Virus record (IMG/VR): IMGVR_UViG_3300031951_000076
Span: 1-64,000 of that record
Reading direction: 5' to 3' (one strand)
From: a virus
Length of the DNA: 64,000 nt
Below are positions 20,501-29,200 of this stretch, one piece after another. The translations under genes were made by a program, and so were the position numbers. Position 1 is the first letter of the stretch. Every line of letters begins with the position of its first letter. Below the pieces are notes generated by a model. It was given only the letters and a program-made list of their open reading frames with translations. It ran no database searches and was not told the DNA's origin.

Positions 20501-23265
20501 AATACAACATTGCTTATAATCGATCCATGATTTTGCTTTAATTGTTCAATTGTATAATTACCAGAATATAAATCTTTTCTAAAGTTTTCTAAAAATGGGC
20601 TACTATTTAATATAGGTAGAATATAAAATAACTTCGAAGATGTATCAAAATTCTCAAGATTTACTTTGTCAGCATACTTTTGTGCAGCAAGTATTCTACT
20701 GATTTCAGGTTCAACAAAATTGTTATATATCTTATCTTTTAAGAAATCTGTATATACGATTTCATTGTTTTGAATTTTAAAATCAGTCCCTTTACCAACT
20801 GCAACCATTTCATTATCTACAAAAAACTCTTTTGTCATTTTTACTTCCATAGAAGTTGTCTTATCAGACAAAGTAAACAAGACATATGTACCAGTTCTCA
20901 TGTTTTCTTGATGTTTCATGAACATAGCACGTGTCTGTTCGTTATTTGTAAGATTCTTTCGTGTCTTACCATCTTTGCCAGCTTCTTGTTCTCTCACTCC
21001 ATTAAAATAATCAAGAGAAAAAGTAATAGCTTCATTTTTAACCTTAGTCCAAAATTCTTTATTTGGTTGAGCAAAAGGACTATTTAATAAATAACTTGTT
21101 TCACCTAGAGCCCATTGACGTTTTTTAATTTCAACAAAGTTTGTATTTATATTAGAGTACTTTGACTTACCTGCAGCATCTTTACCAGATGGTACATTAA
21201 TCATACCAGGGTTTGCTTCGTAATAAAGTCTAGCTAACTTATTTAAATTTTTTCTTTCATTTTGAATACCGTAGTTACTTAAAAAAGGAGTTTTTAAGTT
21301 TTTTGAATAACCTTGATATATATTATCTAACATACCATTAGGTGTAAAAACTATACTAAGTGATTTTCCTTTTTTAATTTTATCACCAAGTCTTTCACCA
21401 AAATAATTAATTTGTTTATCTGTAAACTTTATACCCAATACATCAAAGAACTCTTTAAGTTTAGTTTTTTGTACTTCAGGTGTTCCAGCTCTACCCTCTT
21501 CAATTATTTTATTAAGTCTTTCAACTTTAGCTTTGTTTGGAAATAAATCTCCATTAGCGGTCCTGTCAAAAAAATCTGAGTTTAATTGTTGTGCAAACCA
21601 ACCTTTAGCGACTTGCTCTTCAACACTTTCTCTATTAATAGCTACAACTTTTACTTCTTTTACACCTTTAACCTCTTTACCAACCTTATTAAGTTTGTAT
21701 AATACAAGAGTTTCATTTGCAAAGGCTTTACTAGCAAATGTTAAAACCTGATTAATTGTAGACCATTGATTGTTTTTTCTAAAGTTTTCAAGTTTGTTTA
21801 TAAACTCAGCTAAATAAGGTCTGGCTTCTACTAGTGATTGTAAACTAGTTACAAATGCTTTATACTTATCAAAGTCTTCTGTGTAACCACTAAGTTTCAT
21901 ATCAACGCCTGCACTTAGTATATCTTGAAATACATCAGCAGGGTTAGCATATAGAGGAATGCCCAGTTCATATTTACCAGGTATTTGGATATTATTAACT
22001 AAAGATTTTACAGTGGCACTGGCTGTATGTAATGGGTTAACTTCATTAATACCTTTATCAAATCTTTCACCAATTTCATTTTGTGCTAAAAGATATTCTT
22101 CAGTTTTATCTTCTTCTTCATTTGTTACATCTTCAGAATTTACTTCCTGAATTTTCCCATTCACTTCACGAATACCCATCTTTAATAACTCTGCTTTCAC
22201 AAAGTCTTTATACTTATCAAACTCATTGACTATTGATGAATACTGGTCTTGAGCTTTGATAACATCACTATAGTTTTTAACTCCCTGTAAATTAAAATTT
22301 TCTAATAAAGCATTAAGTTTAGCCTCATCTTTTTCTTTTAACAAATCATATACTTGTTCTGATTTAACAGTGTTAAGAAAATCATTAACATTTCTTAAAG
22401 ATGCAACAAACTTATATTTTGCTTTATTAAAAGCTGATTCAAAACTTGTATTTAAAATTTTACCTGGACTAATTTCACCAACAGCATCTAAAAATAATGA
22501 TTGAATATAGCTTGTATATTTAATTTCTTTTTGACTAATCATCAATCTTCTATCAATATCTTCAGCTATTTCTTCTGTAGTTTTAGCACGTATTGATCTA
22601 AAAACACCAGCTGATTCTACAAACTTTTTAAATCCTTCTATATCTTGTTTAGAACCTAATATGAGAGCTTGACTTGGTTCAAATATTACAATTTGTTTTT
22701 CTAACCAAACTGTTTCAGCAGATTTAGTAGCATTATATTCTTCAACTTTTTCTGCAATTATAGCATCATAATTTGTTCCAAATACAGTATCACCTTTATA
22801 TATTTTTACTTGTGTATCTAAATCCTCATAATCAATTGGTTTAGTAATTGTTTTAGGATTTTTTATATTTAATAATATAGAATATAATACAGCATTATCT
22901 TTATTTTGAAGTTGTCTTTGAGCATGTTGTAATGCTTCATTTGGATTAACTGCAAAATAATTTCCAGATACTCTAGTAGATTTTTCAAATTTCTGTTTAT
23001 TATCATAAATACTTCCATGATAAACAATATCCTTCACTTTACTATCAGGAAATATAGTATCAAGATATTGAGAGTATTGTTCTGCTGTTCCTATAGAAGC
23101 TAATTCAGGATTCAAATTAAATACTTCTTGCACTCCTGGTTTTAAAGTTACTTCAGTAACAGGTACCACCTCACCATACTTAAAAAAAGTACGCCAAGCT
23201 TCTACTTCACCAACTTCTTTAACTAAACTATTCCATTCAGGGCTGTTAATATTAGGACAATGCAT
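11596..23265 (-). CDS. Giant polyvalent virion RNA polymerase with helicase and peptidase domains, 3889 aa
   Basis: Domains in order: an ART-like N-terminal region (YHGS at 82-85, then NYFAVNPNEA), as in ART-PolyVal domains; an RNA polymerase core with SRIPNQSLPS, resembling the RAPTLHR element of beta' subunits, followed by DFDID at 1525-1529, the metal-binding loop of crAss-like RNA polymerases; a SLOG/YpsA-like domain (SGGAYGAD near 2403, GGTNVAVQLG, FAGVGSRD, AIRDVY near 2620); a phage FGSN-type domain (FVFGSNDKGVHGLGAAKAA and GLQGRSFAIRTK, about 2650-2690); an SF1 helicase with Walker A GRGGVGKTT (K3028), Walker B VDESS (3123-3127), GDYRQLGP, a motif V-like SSHTAQGNS and MYVSLTRT; and a HELMH zinc-peptidase motif at 3705-3709. 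Crassvirales virion polymerases enter the host with the DNA and transcribe early genes. Fusion to a helicase and peptidase suggests a single ejected multifunctional protein, perhaps self-cleaved. Subdomain boundaries are approximate. Confidence 0.85.
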   Translation of the reverse strand: MHCPNINSPEWNSLVKEVGEVEAWRTFFKYGEVVPVTEVTLKPGVQEVFNLNPELASIGTAEQYSQYLDTIFPDSKVKDIVYHGSIYDNKQKFEKSTRVSGNYFAVNPNEALQHAQRQLQNKDNAVLYSILLNIKNPKTITKPIDYEDLDTQVKIYKGDTVFGTNYDAIIAEKVEEYNATKSAETVWLEKQIVIFEPSQALILGSKQDIEGFKKFVESAGVFRSIRAKTTEEIAEDIDRRLMISQKEIKYTSYIQSLFLDAVGEISPGKILNTSFESAFNKAKYKFVASLRNVNDFLNTVKSEQVYDLLKEKDEAKLNALLENFNLQGVKNYSDVIKAQDQYSSIVNEFDKYKDFVKAELLKMGIREVNGKIQEVNSEDVTNEEEDKTEEYLLAQNEIGERFDKGINEVNPLHTASATVKSLVNNIQIPGKYELGIPLYANPADVFQDILSAGVDMKLSGYTEDFDKYKAFVTSLQSLVEARPYLAEFINKLENFRKNNQWSTINQVLTFASKAFANETLVLYKLNKVGKEVKGVKEVKVVAINRESVEEQVAKGWFAQQLNSDFFDRTANGDLFPNKAKVERLNKIIEEGRAGTPEVQKTKLKEFFDVLGIKFTDKQINYFGERLGDKIKKGKSLSIVFTPNGMLDNIYQGYSKNLKTPFLSNYGIQNERKNLNKLARLYYEANPGMINVPSGKDAAGKSKYSNINTNFVEIKKRQWALGETSYLLNSPFAQPNKEFWTKVKNEAITFSLDYFNGVREQEAGKDGKTRKNLTNNEQTRAMFMKHQENMRTGTYVLFTLSDKTTSMEVKMTKEFFVDNEMVAVGKGTDFKIQNNEIVYTDFLKDKIYNNFVEPEISRILAAQKYADKVNLENFDTSSKLFYILPILNSSPFLENFRKDLYSGNYTIEQLKQNHGSIISNVVLNEFKQSVEDDINNYVADGIFKVDKGVFSFPSFKSGKANDYLFRFKSTDLKGRDLARAMVMDMKLNYMNAQVKTLQFLRFDPMVAFKMPKGLTKKAFNEYTGGEKVKIALTTWDEFSKRAAALIAPGSQGNWSWVTSKGERYFSKDYKAVTADDLTIVVNKVKNDTTDAQEFTTVQEHIDFLASEGKIDLDVWESITNKIRKAGKGGYYTLSDLEVKVIFTPLKPVQVSDQNEGDTGLNRIDYVKSSRYPLLPQHEAGSERDKLRIWMEQNDINSVNFASGKKLGRPTVSVVLFDKNGNFVEPSKEDTEKATQILSRDGLRTQQEIPHQKDEIPFITQMNRTLFDGLLDSVFKMEGLGDVTGLELKNLKERVRTRLFKLKSEELDQELGNLKANHIGLYKLLRKTILEDTSGSYGENDLRAIQLDSLTKKIAFPIELNPKAKKLQGLINSMINKNVMLKMNGSSFIQVSGVGSKFTFGTLSESIKSDIIWTDTYASTFKDGKASLAYISKKDGEVKPAQIIVSQYIKDENGKLIDLKQFIKEENKVKILDTSKLDPKLLRLVASRIPNQSLPSTLPVEVVGFLPEYMEDTIIVPDGITGQMGSDFDIDKLYAYKSKSIAQKDSKGNIIGYKSIPYKLTKVEDIDSLDEDQLKELYKDIHWTVLTNPDAFEKITKSIDSPEVKVKIDKRSKLLEKYNISTDPSVVLPLDFNTSIKRHEDNRSGKDGVSVFANYISAQADFQDKPLTLGYMTEKEDGKGFEAVKLPIYIKVNGKVEEFVFIGQNGKSKSQAGNTYTVGENINIPFGESVDNAKNLNLREFNWDKKAMSSVGILNMLTTEDKVALPIEFSMDLTSQEVIYDLFRRINKKQDSFEGFESNAFVNSVQEIASEITGKIGGLDKFKDEESLVAYLSDSKRKKQDPLSVEKLENMWIVGKLLSSNNQAVFGALIQEDALAKGENIRDVQEEKLLTLSKDLGYKSVKDLLLDYYVTQYDSLELFSRLDEIGKEFMTILGSVYTYTKGIGADVFTTLQKINQLNKLSKSSVFIDITNVAGAVNKDSDSGLISIVPKGEIGHSILYSLIKAQSIYQELFPVSTGRTLENIVVSLLNDMGLDKEDLGRERYIRAYETAFNAIKAYMYTMPNLELFGDLKTDRSRLLNGDTSLGKSILELQQNPEFITNGFLKYIEVEPQYKGDAYLISFKAPFGTDMNEKEILSGFYELATSENEIVREIARELALYPYATGDAGNIQRFIPVDYYMRDIDFQTSIADFDNEFNFTLGNQFGVNILKDQIVQNNPEEYSVKFNYSTNNDKDNAFKQSLKPLINNAATLKDVKNFKIKVGDFQVNEKTQSIVKSLKIEKLNDKERKIAAERNVDFKYPAYILINDSYTSDFFPQNDWSVNYLYKRVSEAIPENGIAEYERINILGYKSVKEYDFNNLRLESSIKNNQVDVSAADFAKEESDLRELVQGLEVEAFDLSNPAVYVNHSGGAYGADTFWDVIGREFGVQNHKHYREESNKGLSKKLRDSNVQATVLSKQEMDKARAEVKRLLGEDYPDTTEGNLKVRNYYQVANADAVYAIAELDSSIDKSKPDNLTDPTKSIKSYKFDKVKGGTNVAVQLGIKLNKPVYVWDLNNRAWFKYDGKQFVQTETPKLTRNFAGVGSRDIEAYNVKNKETGQWEQRQQYKGPEIEEAAKQAIRDVYNNTLGKTKEVVKEELKRETTLDKITKENLPENGYFVFGSNDKGVHGLGAAKAAVDDFGAITGQASGLQGRSFAIRTKMYQDDKLTVYPKLTEENKKAMDKMTIEDLNALRIEALNNPDNKYYVTEIGTKLAGRSVEQMKDLFRRMNDKFGIPDNIILPKAFEVRTNEPYKSRESIVTSEEEIDEQPSTLIGYKNSNFIVEGSIEEGFKVFYTDKDGVKTKEVEDMSLYNKVTLAYQVETYPENVVTLTDMPTKPKYYVDIAGEIYSLQESTYGTQITSDDIHNRVNKALAGRLENDTEIVESSKEIIKKSLDPETGKRINVPEGSNPNNMVIFEDENTKYLMNDGQQEAYNFIKANVEKILKDSKRVRVEELENTVSFLDPLSIKFSGVIPKVMWDNMIGLAGRGGVGKTTVIRAIMDSLDSGNKYRGVSIMYLTPSHTAATVLQESLGLDSEKANDGTVNTIPSAVRRNKIDQNGNLVMASTEDYALGLKYKPAFSSPDVIIVDESSMVTTQDIKDMLERTAYDLKNGHSFKMPIFIFMGDYRQLGPIGEQQNAFVNKGIISSTLLLNKEKTKELTQVMRSGDKLLHQIYDSVGNEIIDNINRTKEGKQPRQLSFDKYDALTNKSTENMLVVDNEVGVIDDYTDFLSQNNNPYGMFWVHYNRVENPNTINLADKIRKLYFLKIGKQIEQVDHRNFSNGDYVEFTDALEMRGSEFQYKTSDEKLEALLKERKVPFNRDREVFNVSGGIIKPRSRYKIIDIVSNVESIKDVVSSDLRRHLPDFDVTTENILLYNRQNKIRGYRKPLGLSVEMGKYNSKTSRQEDIKIKDAKTGNVLATFSMHYREFKNISAELRGLTSKKMPFTPSYVGSSHTAQGNSIKNVIVGDYNVKQARQNAQINQDDIFSSMYVSLTRTSGTLIVIKPRGSRIIHNQEVFQGAIRDDNKSKTKLDNAVKPASTSVAPVVGETTSVRDIVDPTELNLNSLMNDAMDNAITALFQGKDTETNSKDFLNRLYKQTNSFNKSLLMMIGKTGIVTPFKIVINRSLKNPGEYNSFTKTISINPELILQENNSFDLDGAVKSLHDVIVHELMHHLTADLLMARPETLSSEQRKWVEDLNDLFKAVQQKLLSDPVHGPALQRAMDQVNREDGMLSAKDKSLYYGLTNIHDFVSMLMTDSGFQEFMNNITYDGKKSVLDRIMDMLADLLKLLNINIKEDSVLKEGVTKIVGLIQSRNKTDQNSIQKSIVTKEIREKNISDNLSDIVKALSIKIKC

Positions 23266-23271
23266 TCTTAT

Positions 23272-26200
23272 TTATTTTTTAGATTTTGGCTTTGTATTAC
23301 ATTTATCTTTTTCTTTCTCTACTTGTTCATCAGTCATTTGATTTGCAATTGCTATACGATCTAGTTGTGCAAAAATATCATCTGGATTTACAGCTGCTTG
23401 TTCACTAGAAACTTCTGGTTTTTCATAATAAAGATCTTCCATTGCAAATGGGTTATCATATGGACCCACTGTTTTTGGATTAATTACTCCTTGTTCTACA
23501 TCATTTTTTTTATATTCTAAACTTCTTCCGTATTTATCTTTTTTAGAAATAACTTCATATTTATTTCCTTTTTCATCATACAATACATCTCCCACCTTTG
23601 CAAATCTTAATTGTGTTTTTGCAGATTTCTTTGTTTGTTTAACGGTAGGTTTTACTTCTGCAGCTGCTAATTCTGCATCAACACTAGCTTTAATTTCACT
23701 AGTAAGTATTGTAGAATCATTAAGTATTTCTTGTTCTTCTTTAGAAAAGCTAGTGATTATTTTACCAGCTTTTAGTTCTTTGTAAAGTTCTCTAGCTAGT
23801 TCTGCATCATATTGAGCATTAATTCTTCTTTTTTGCTTTCCATAATCATCATCATACATACCTCCTTCATCGTCATATTTTTTAAGTGCTGCTTTTCTTC
23901 TTTCTTCTATATTAGCTTTTACATTAGAAACCGAAGCTGTAGCAGGTTTAGCTCCTTCTAAAGCAGCTAGTTCTTTTTCTAGTTTTGCTTCAATAGCTCT
24001 ATGACGTTTACCATCTTCTGTTTCTGGTGCAGCCCAACTTCCTGTAAAAGAATTTTGCCATTCTGTTATAAGATTTCTTACTGACTCAGGTACATATTTA
24101 TTGTATAATTTAACTTTTTGCTCCTGTGATGCTTGTTCACTTTCACCAGGTCTATAAGTAAATGTACCATCTCCCCAATCTTTCTTTTCAGAAAAAAGCT
24201 CAACTCTACCTTTACTATTTCTATCAATAACTAGTAAAAACTCTTTACCACTGTCACCAATTACCTCTACGCTTACTTGTGTACCCTGTTCTCTAATCCC
24301 TGCAGCTACAATAGCTTTCTTATCAGAAACTACAGGAGCTATTGGTTGTGTTAAAGCAGCTAGTTCAGCATCGTATATTTTATCAATTTCTTTTTCTAAA
24401 AGTTCTTTAGTTTCAAAATCAGTTAACTTGTATTGTTTAAAAGTATTAGTATTTTCTTTTTTATGAACTCTTATCACAGTTCCCCATCGCTGACCTTTAG
24501 TTCCTAATACAGAAACAACAATATCTTCTTTTGCATCAGTTCTAAAATCTTCAATTTCTTTTCTTCTTTTTTCTATATCAGAAACAGGAGCTGTAGGAGC
24601 TGGTGTTACAACAGGTGGTTTTTCAAATGTATCACCTACAACAACTTCTTCTTCTTTTGGTTTTACAACAATAGCGTCTGTATTGGATGACATTTTAATC
24701 ACAGGGTTAGCAAAATACACCCAATCACCATCTTTGTTTTTAGAAGGAATACCTTCTTCTACATATGTCATTGCATTCTGCATGATGTATTCATTATACG
24801 TCATGGGTGTAATTTTCACTTCATTGTTTTGTATTGTAACAAAAGGTACTTTTTTAGTGTTATTGATACCAACAAGATTAGGATTTCTTGGATCAGTAAA
24901 TTTAACTGTTGTTAAAAGATTTTGCATCAAAGAAATAACATTACCAGGAAGTTCACTAGATAAAACAATTGGTTTACCATCGTTATTGAACCATTCACCA
25001 TCTGCAGTTTTTACTTGCAAATATAAATGTCCTTGTGCTGTAATATTAAGTCTTGCTAATCCATTAGCTACATCACTACCGTTACCAATTTCAGAAAGCT
25101 GTTCCTTTTTAAGACGTGTAATAAATTGATCAACATATCTTTGTAACACTCCAATATCAGGTTTACCTTCTGACATTTCCATACCTAAAGCTTTGTAAAT
25201 TCCTTCAACAAGCTTAGGATTCATTGTTTCACCTACAAATGCTTTCCAAGCTTCAATTATAAGCTTAGCTTTATTCTCACTCACCTTTGGAAGTTTAACA
25301 TATGTAGGAAAAAATGTACCACGAGGTGTTGGTAATAACAAAACAGATACACCACTTTGGTTATCTATTTCTTCTGTAAATGATTTTGTATTTTCAACTT
25401 TATCAATAACTACACCTGCATCTACTTGTAGCTCACCATTTTTTACAATAGCAAACATTCCATGGCGATTGTCAGTTCCACCATCTGCTATTTTTGGATT
25501 AACTCTATCTTTAATTACACCAGGATCTGTTGTATTTCTTAAGATACCTATTGACTTTCCTTCAACTATTCCATTCATTTCAAAACTTGGATCATTGTTA
25601 AAATTATCCAGTATAAATTTACGAAATTTTTGATTCTTTGCAACTTCTTCTTTTACCACGGTCGGCAAGTCCATATCTAACTGATCTTCAGGAACAACAA
25701 TATTTACATACTTGTTAAATATTTTATGGTTAATCCACTGTGGTTCATGGAATGTTCCAATAAGTTTTTCTTTACCTTCTATTGTAGCATATACACCAAT
25801 TGGAGCATAGTCATACATTTCAGGATTAACTTTTCCATCTGGACCAAAAATGTTTCCAGCATCATAAACATCCCCAGTTATTCTATTTGTTACAGTTGGG
25901 AAATCTTTTGTCATCACTCTATAAGTCAGTGACGAACCTTCAGGAAAGTTTCCTGTCGCAATATCAAAAACATAGTTTGTATTTACACCAGTTCTAACTT
26001 GCGTAACTACATCACCAGTAACTCTAAATTCAGCTATATCAGTTGTATTAGCTAATGAGTTACTTGGAGCAGTTTGTCTTCTTCCTTCTTGATAAGTTAC
26101 ATTAGCTGTATTATTATCAGACCTTGATGATTGTAATCCTGTTGTATCAAAACGATTATTCTGAACAAAGTCTCTAACCGCAGATGGATCATCTTCAATA

Positions 26201-29200
26201 AACTCAGAATATCTAATTTTATATGTACCGTTTTCAAGTTTTCCTAAAAAGTCATCAATCAAAGCTTTATCAAAACTAGTTTCACCTGCATTATTAGTAA
26301 CAATGTAGTTTACTGCTTTACCAGGAATAACAGATGCTATTTTGTATATATTACCTTGATCATCTGTAAACTCATTATTTACTTGTATTTGATCAAAATA
26401 ATTAATTTCAACATCAGGTTTTGGTTCTGCTTTCTTTAAACTACTTGCTTCTACAAATCTTTTAACACCATCAGATGCAACTAGTGGATTACCTTCTAAA
26501 TCTTTTAAATGATAAACCACTCTACCATCTTGTGTTTTAGTTATTTCAGCTACGGTATATTCTTTATCTTCAAAAACAACATTGTCATCTATTTTATATT
26601 CTTCTGTTTTTGGTTTTGGACCACCTTTTAATCTTTCATATCGCTGTCTTTCAAATTTACCGCTTGTTTTTTCCCATATTTCATAAGGCGGTGTTTCTCT
26701 ATCTGCAGCATCATTTGACGCTTTAACCTTATTATATTGTTGTTGTAAATATTCTTCAACAGTATTAGGTATTTCTTGTCCTTCAACGTCTTTTGCACGT
26801 TTAAGTTTACCTGTTTTTAAATTATCTAAAAATTCTTCTTCAGTAAATCCAATATTATCATCAGTTCCATCTAACGCATTTAATAAAATTAAATCACCTA
26901 ATGGAGCTATATCATATTTTTTACCATTAAAAATATAATTTTCTGTAAAATCAATTCCTGAAGTTTCTGTTTGTTGCTGCTGTTGACCTTGTTGACCTTG
27001 CTGTTGTTGACTTTCTAACTCTTTTCTTCTTTTTTCTTCTTCTTCTTTTTTCTTTTCTTGTTCAATTTCTTCTAAAAACTTTGCTCTCATTACAACAAGA
27101 TCATCAGTTATTAATTTTTCATTAATAGCCATATCAATAATCTCGCGCTTAGAGTAATTTTCAATTTCTTCTTCTGTTAATCCATTTTCTTTTAAAAGTC
27201 TAGCAGCAGATGTATAAATGTTATCACTTAGATATTCATCCACTTTATAAAATATATCATCTAAAACAGATGGTTTAAGCTCAAGATTAAATACTCTTTT
27301 AAAGAAATCACTAAGTGCATCTACAAATTCAACCCAAAGTGATTTTTTTCCTGTTAATCCAGGTACTGATGTTAGCTCTTTCTGAAACTCTGGATTAGAA
27401 TAAGCCTCAGCTAAAAATTCTTGAATGTTTGTAAAACCATAATAACTAGTATCAATACCTCTATCTTCTAAGGTTTTCTTAGCGTAGTTGTAAAGTTTTT
27501 CTATATCTCTTGTAAACTTGCTGTTATAAGCAAGCTCATCACTAGTTAAAAGGTGAATAATCTCATGAAGCATAACGCCCTCAAATGACATTTTACCTTC
27601 ATGTAAATCAGGATCAATCGTTATTGTATTACTACCTAATGTGTAAAAAGCTGGAGCTATAGTTTGATTTCTATCAAATTTTACTTTTGCGTCATCTTTT
27701 ATACTATCATACAAGCGAGCTAAAGCCATTCTTAGATAAGGATCTATATATGGATTTGCTGCCATTTTTTGTATCATCGGTTTAAGAGCAACAGTCTCGC
27801 CATCTTGTACATCATAGTATTCCATTATATCTTCTGCAATCCTATCATCATCTTTCATTCTATACAAGAAAGTGGCGTTTGTTCCTTTTTTTACCCAAGA
27901 TGTACCTTCTTCATATTTTTTACCTTTTCTTTCTTCTCTTCTTTTTTTTCTTTCTTCATCTGTAAACCTTTGACTCTTACCTCTTTCTGCACGATCAGCT
28001 ATTTCATTAAAAGGTTTTACAATTACATTATCAATATATTCTTTAAAGTTAGCAGCACCGTTTTTAGTATCAGCATACTTTGCCCATTCTAATCCAAGTT
28101 GTCTAATTTGATTTTGTAACTGACTTGATCTTTGTTGTCTACTATATAATTTGTTCCTTAAAATAACATTTTGTACTTGATTTCTATTTGCTTTTTCATA
28201 CTGATACAAACCATCTGGACCTTTTTTAATTGTCTTTAATGCTTCTGGATTATCTTTCTTTAAGGTGTCTAATTCTTTTTGAAGTTCGTTTAATACTGTT
28301 TTAGCTAAAGCTTTTTCAATAGGTTTTTTATCACTAATCTCCATTCCTTCAATATAATCCTTTTGAGAATCAATTCTTAATTGTAAATCATTTAATTGAT
28401 CTGCAAGATCATCTGATAAACCTATATCTTCTTTAGCTATTTGATTAAGCATTTCATTTTTAAACTCATTATTATCAGCTGTTGTTTCATTTACAAGATT
28501 TCTATATATTGCAAGTCTAGTTGCAAGCTCAGTCATTTTGTTTTTTCTAGCCTCTTCTTCAGGAAGCATTCTTCCACGCCAGTCTTTTTTAAATATAATA
28601 TCATCGTTCAAAATTTTATTTTGAGCGATCATTTGTTTAGTTAAATTTTTATATTTTTCAATTTGTTGTGGTGTAGTTTCATCAGGAGTAAAACCTAATT
28701 TAGCAAGCTCACCTGCATCAGTTCTTCCAACAGCATCAAGTTTACCAAGTAGTGTATTTTCTAAACCTAATTGAATATGTGCATTTACAAATTGAGCAAA
28801 GGCACTATCTCTTAATAAATCTCTATGAAATTTATTTTCTACAGTGTTTGCAGCTTCAATAGCGCTATTTACATTATTAAAATTGTTAGCAACATTAAAA
28901 AGCTTACTTTGATTAATTGTTGGTTTACCTTTTTCGTCCAAAATAATTTGCTCTTCTGATACCTCATTACCATCTTTGTCTTTAGTTGTTACCATTTTTG
29001 TTTCAAAAATGTTACCAAACTTTAACCAGTTTTGTTGGGCTTCATTATAAAACTTTACAGCTGCTTTAGTAAACTCATCATTTCTTTTTGCTTGTTTAAG
29101 TTCACTATAAACACTCATCCCTCCACCTAAAATACCACCTAAACCAATACTTATAGATGCTTCAGGATCTTTACCTGTAACAGCATTTAATGTTTGATTC

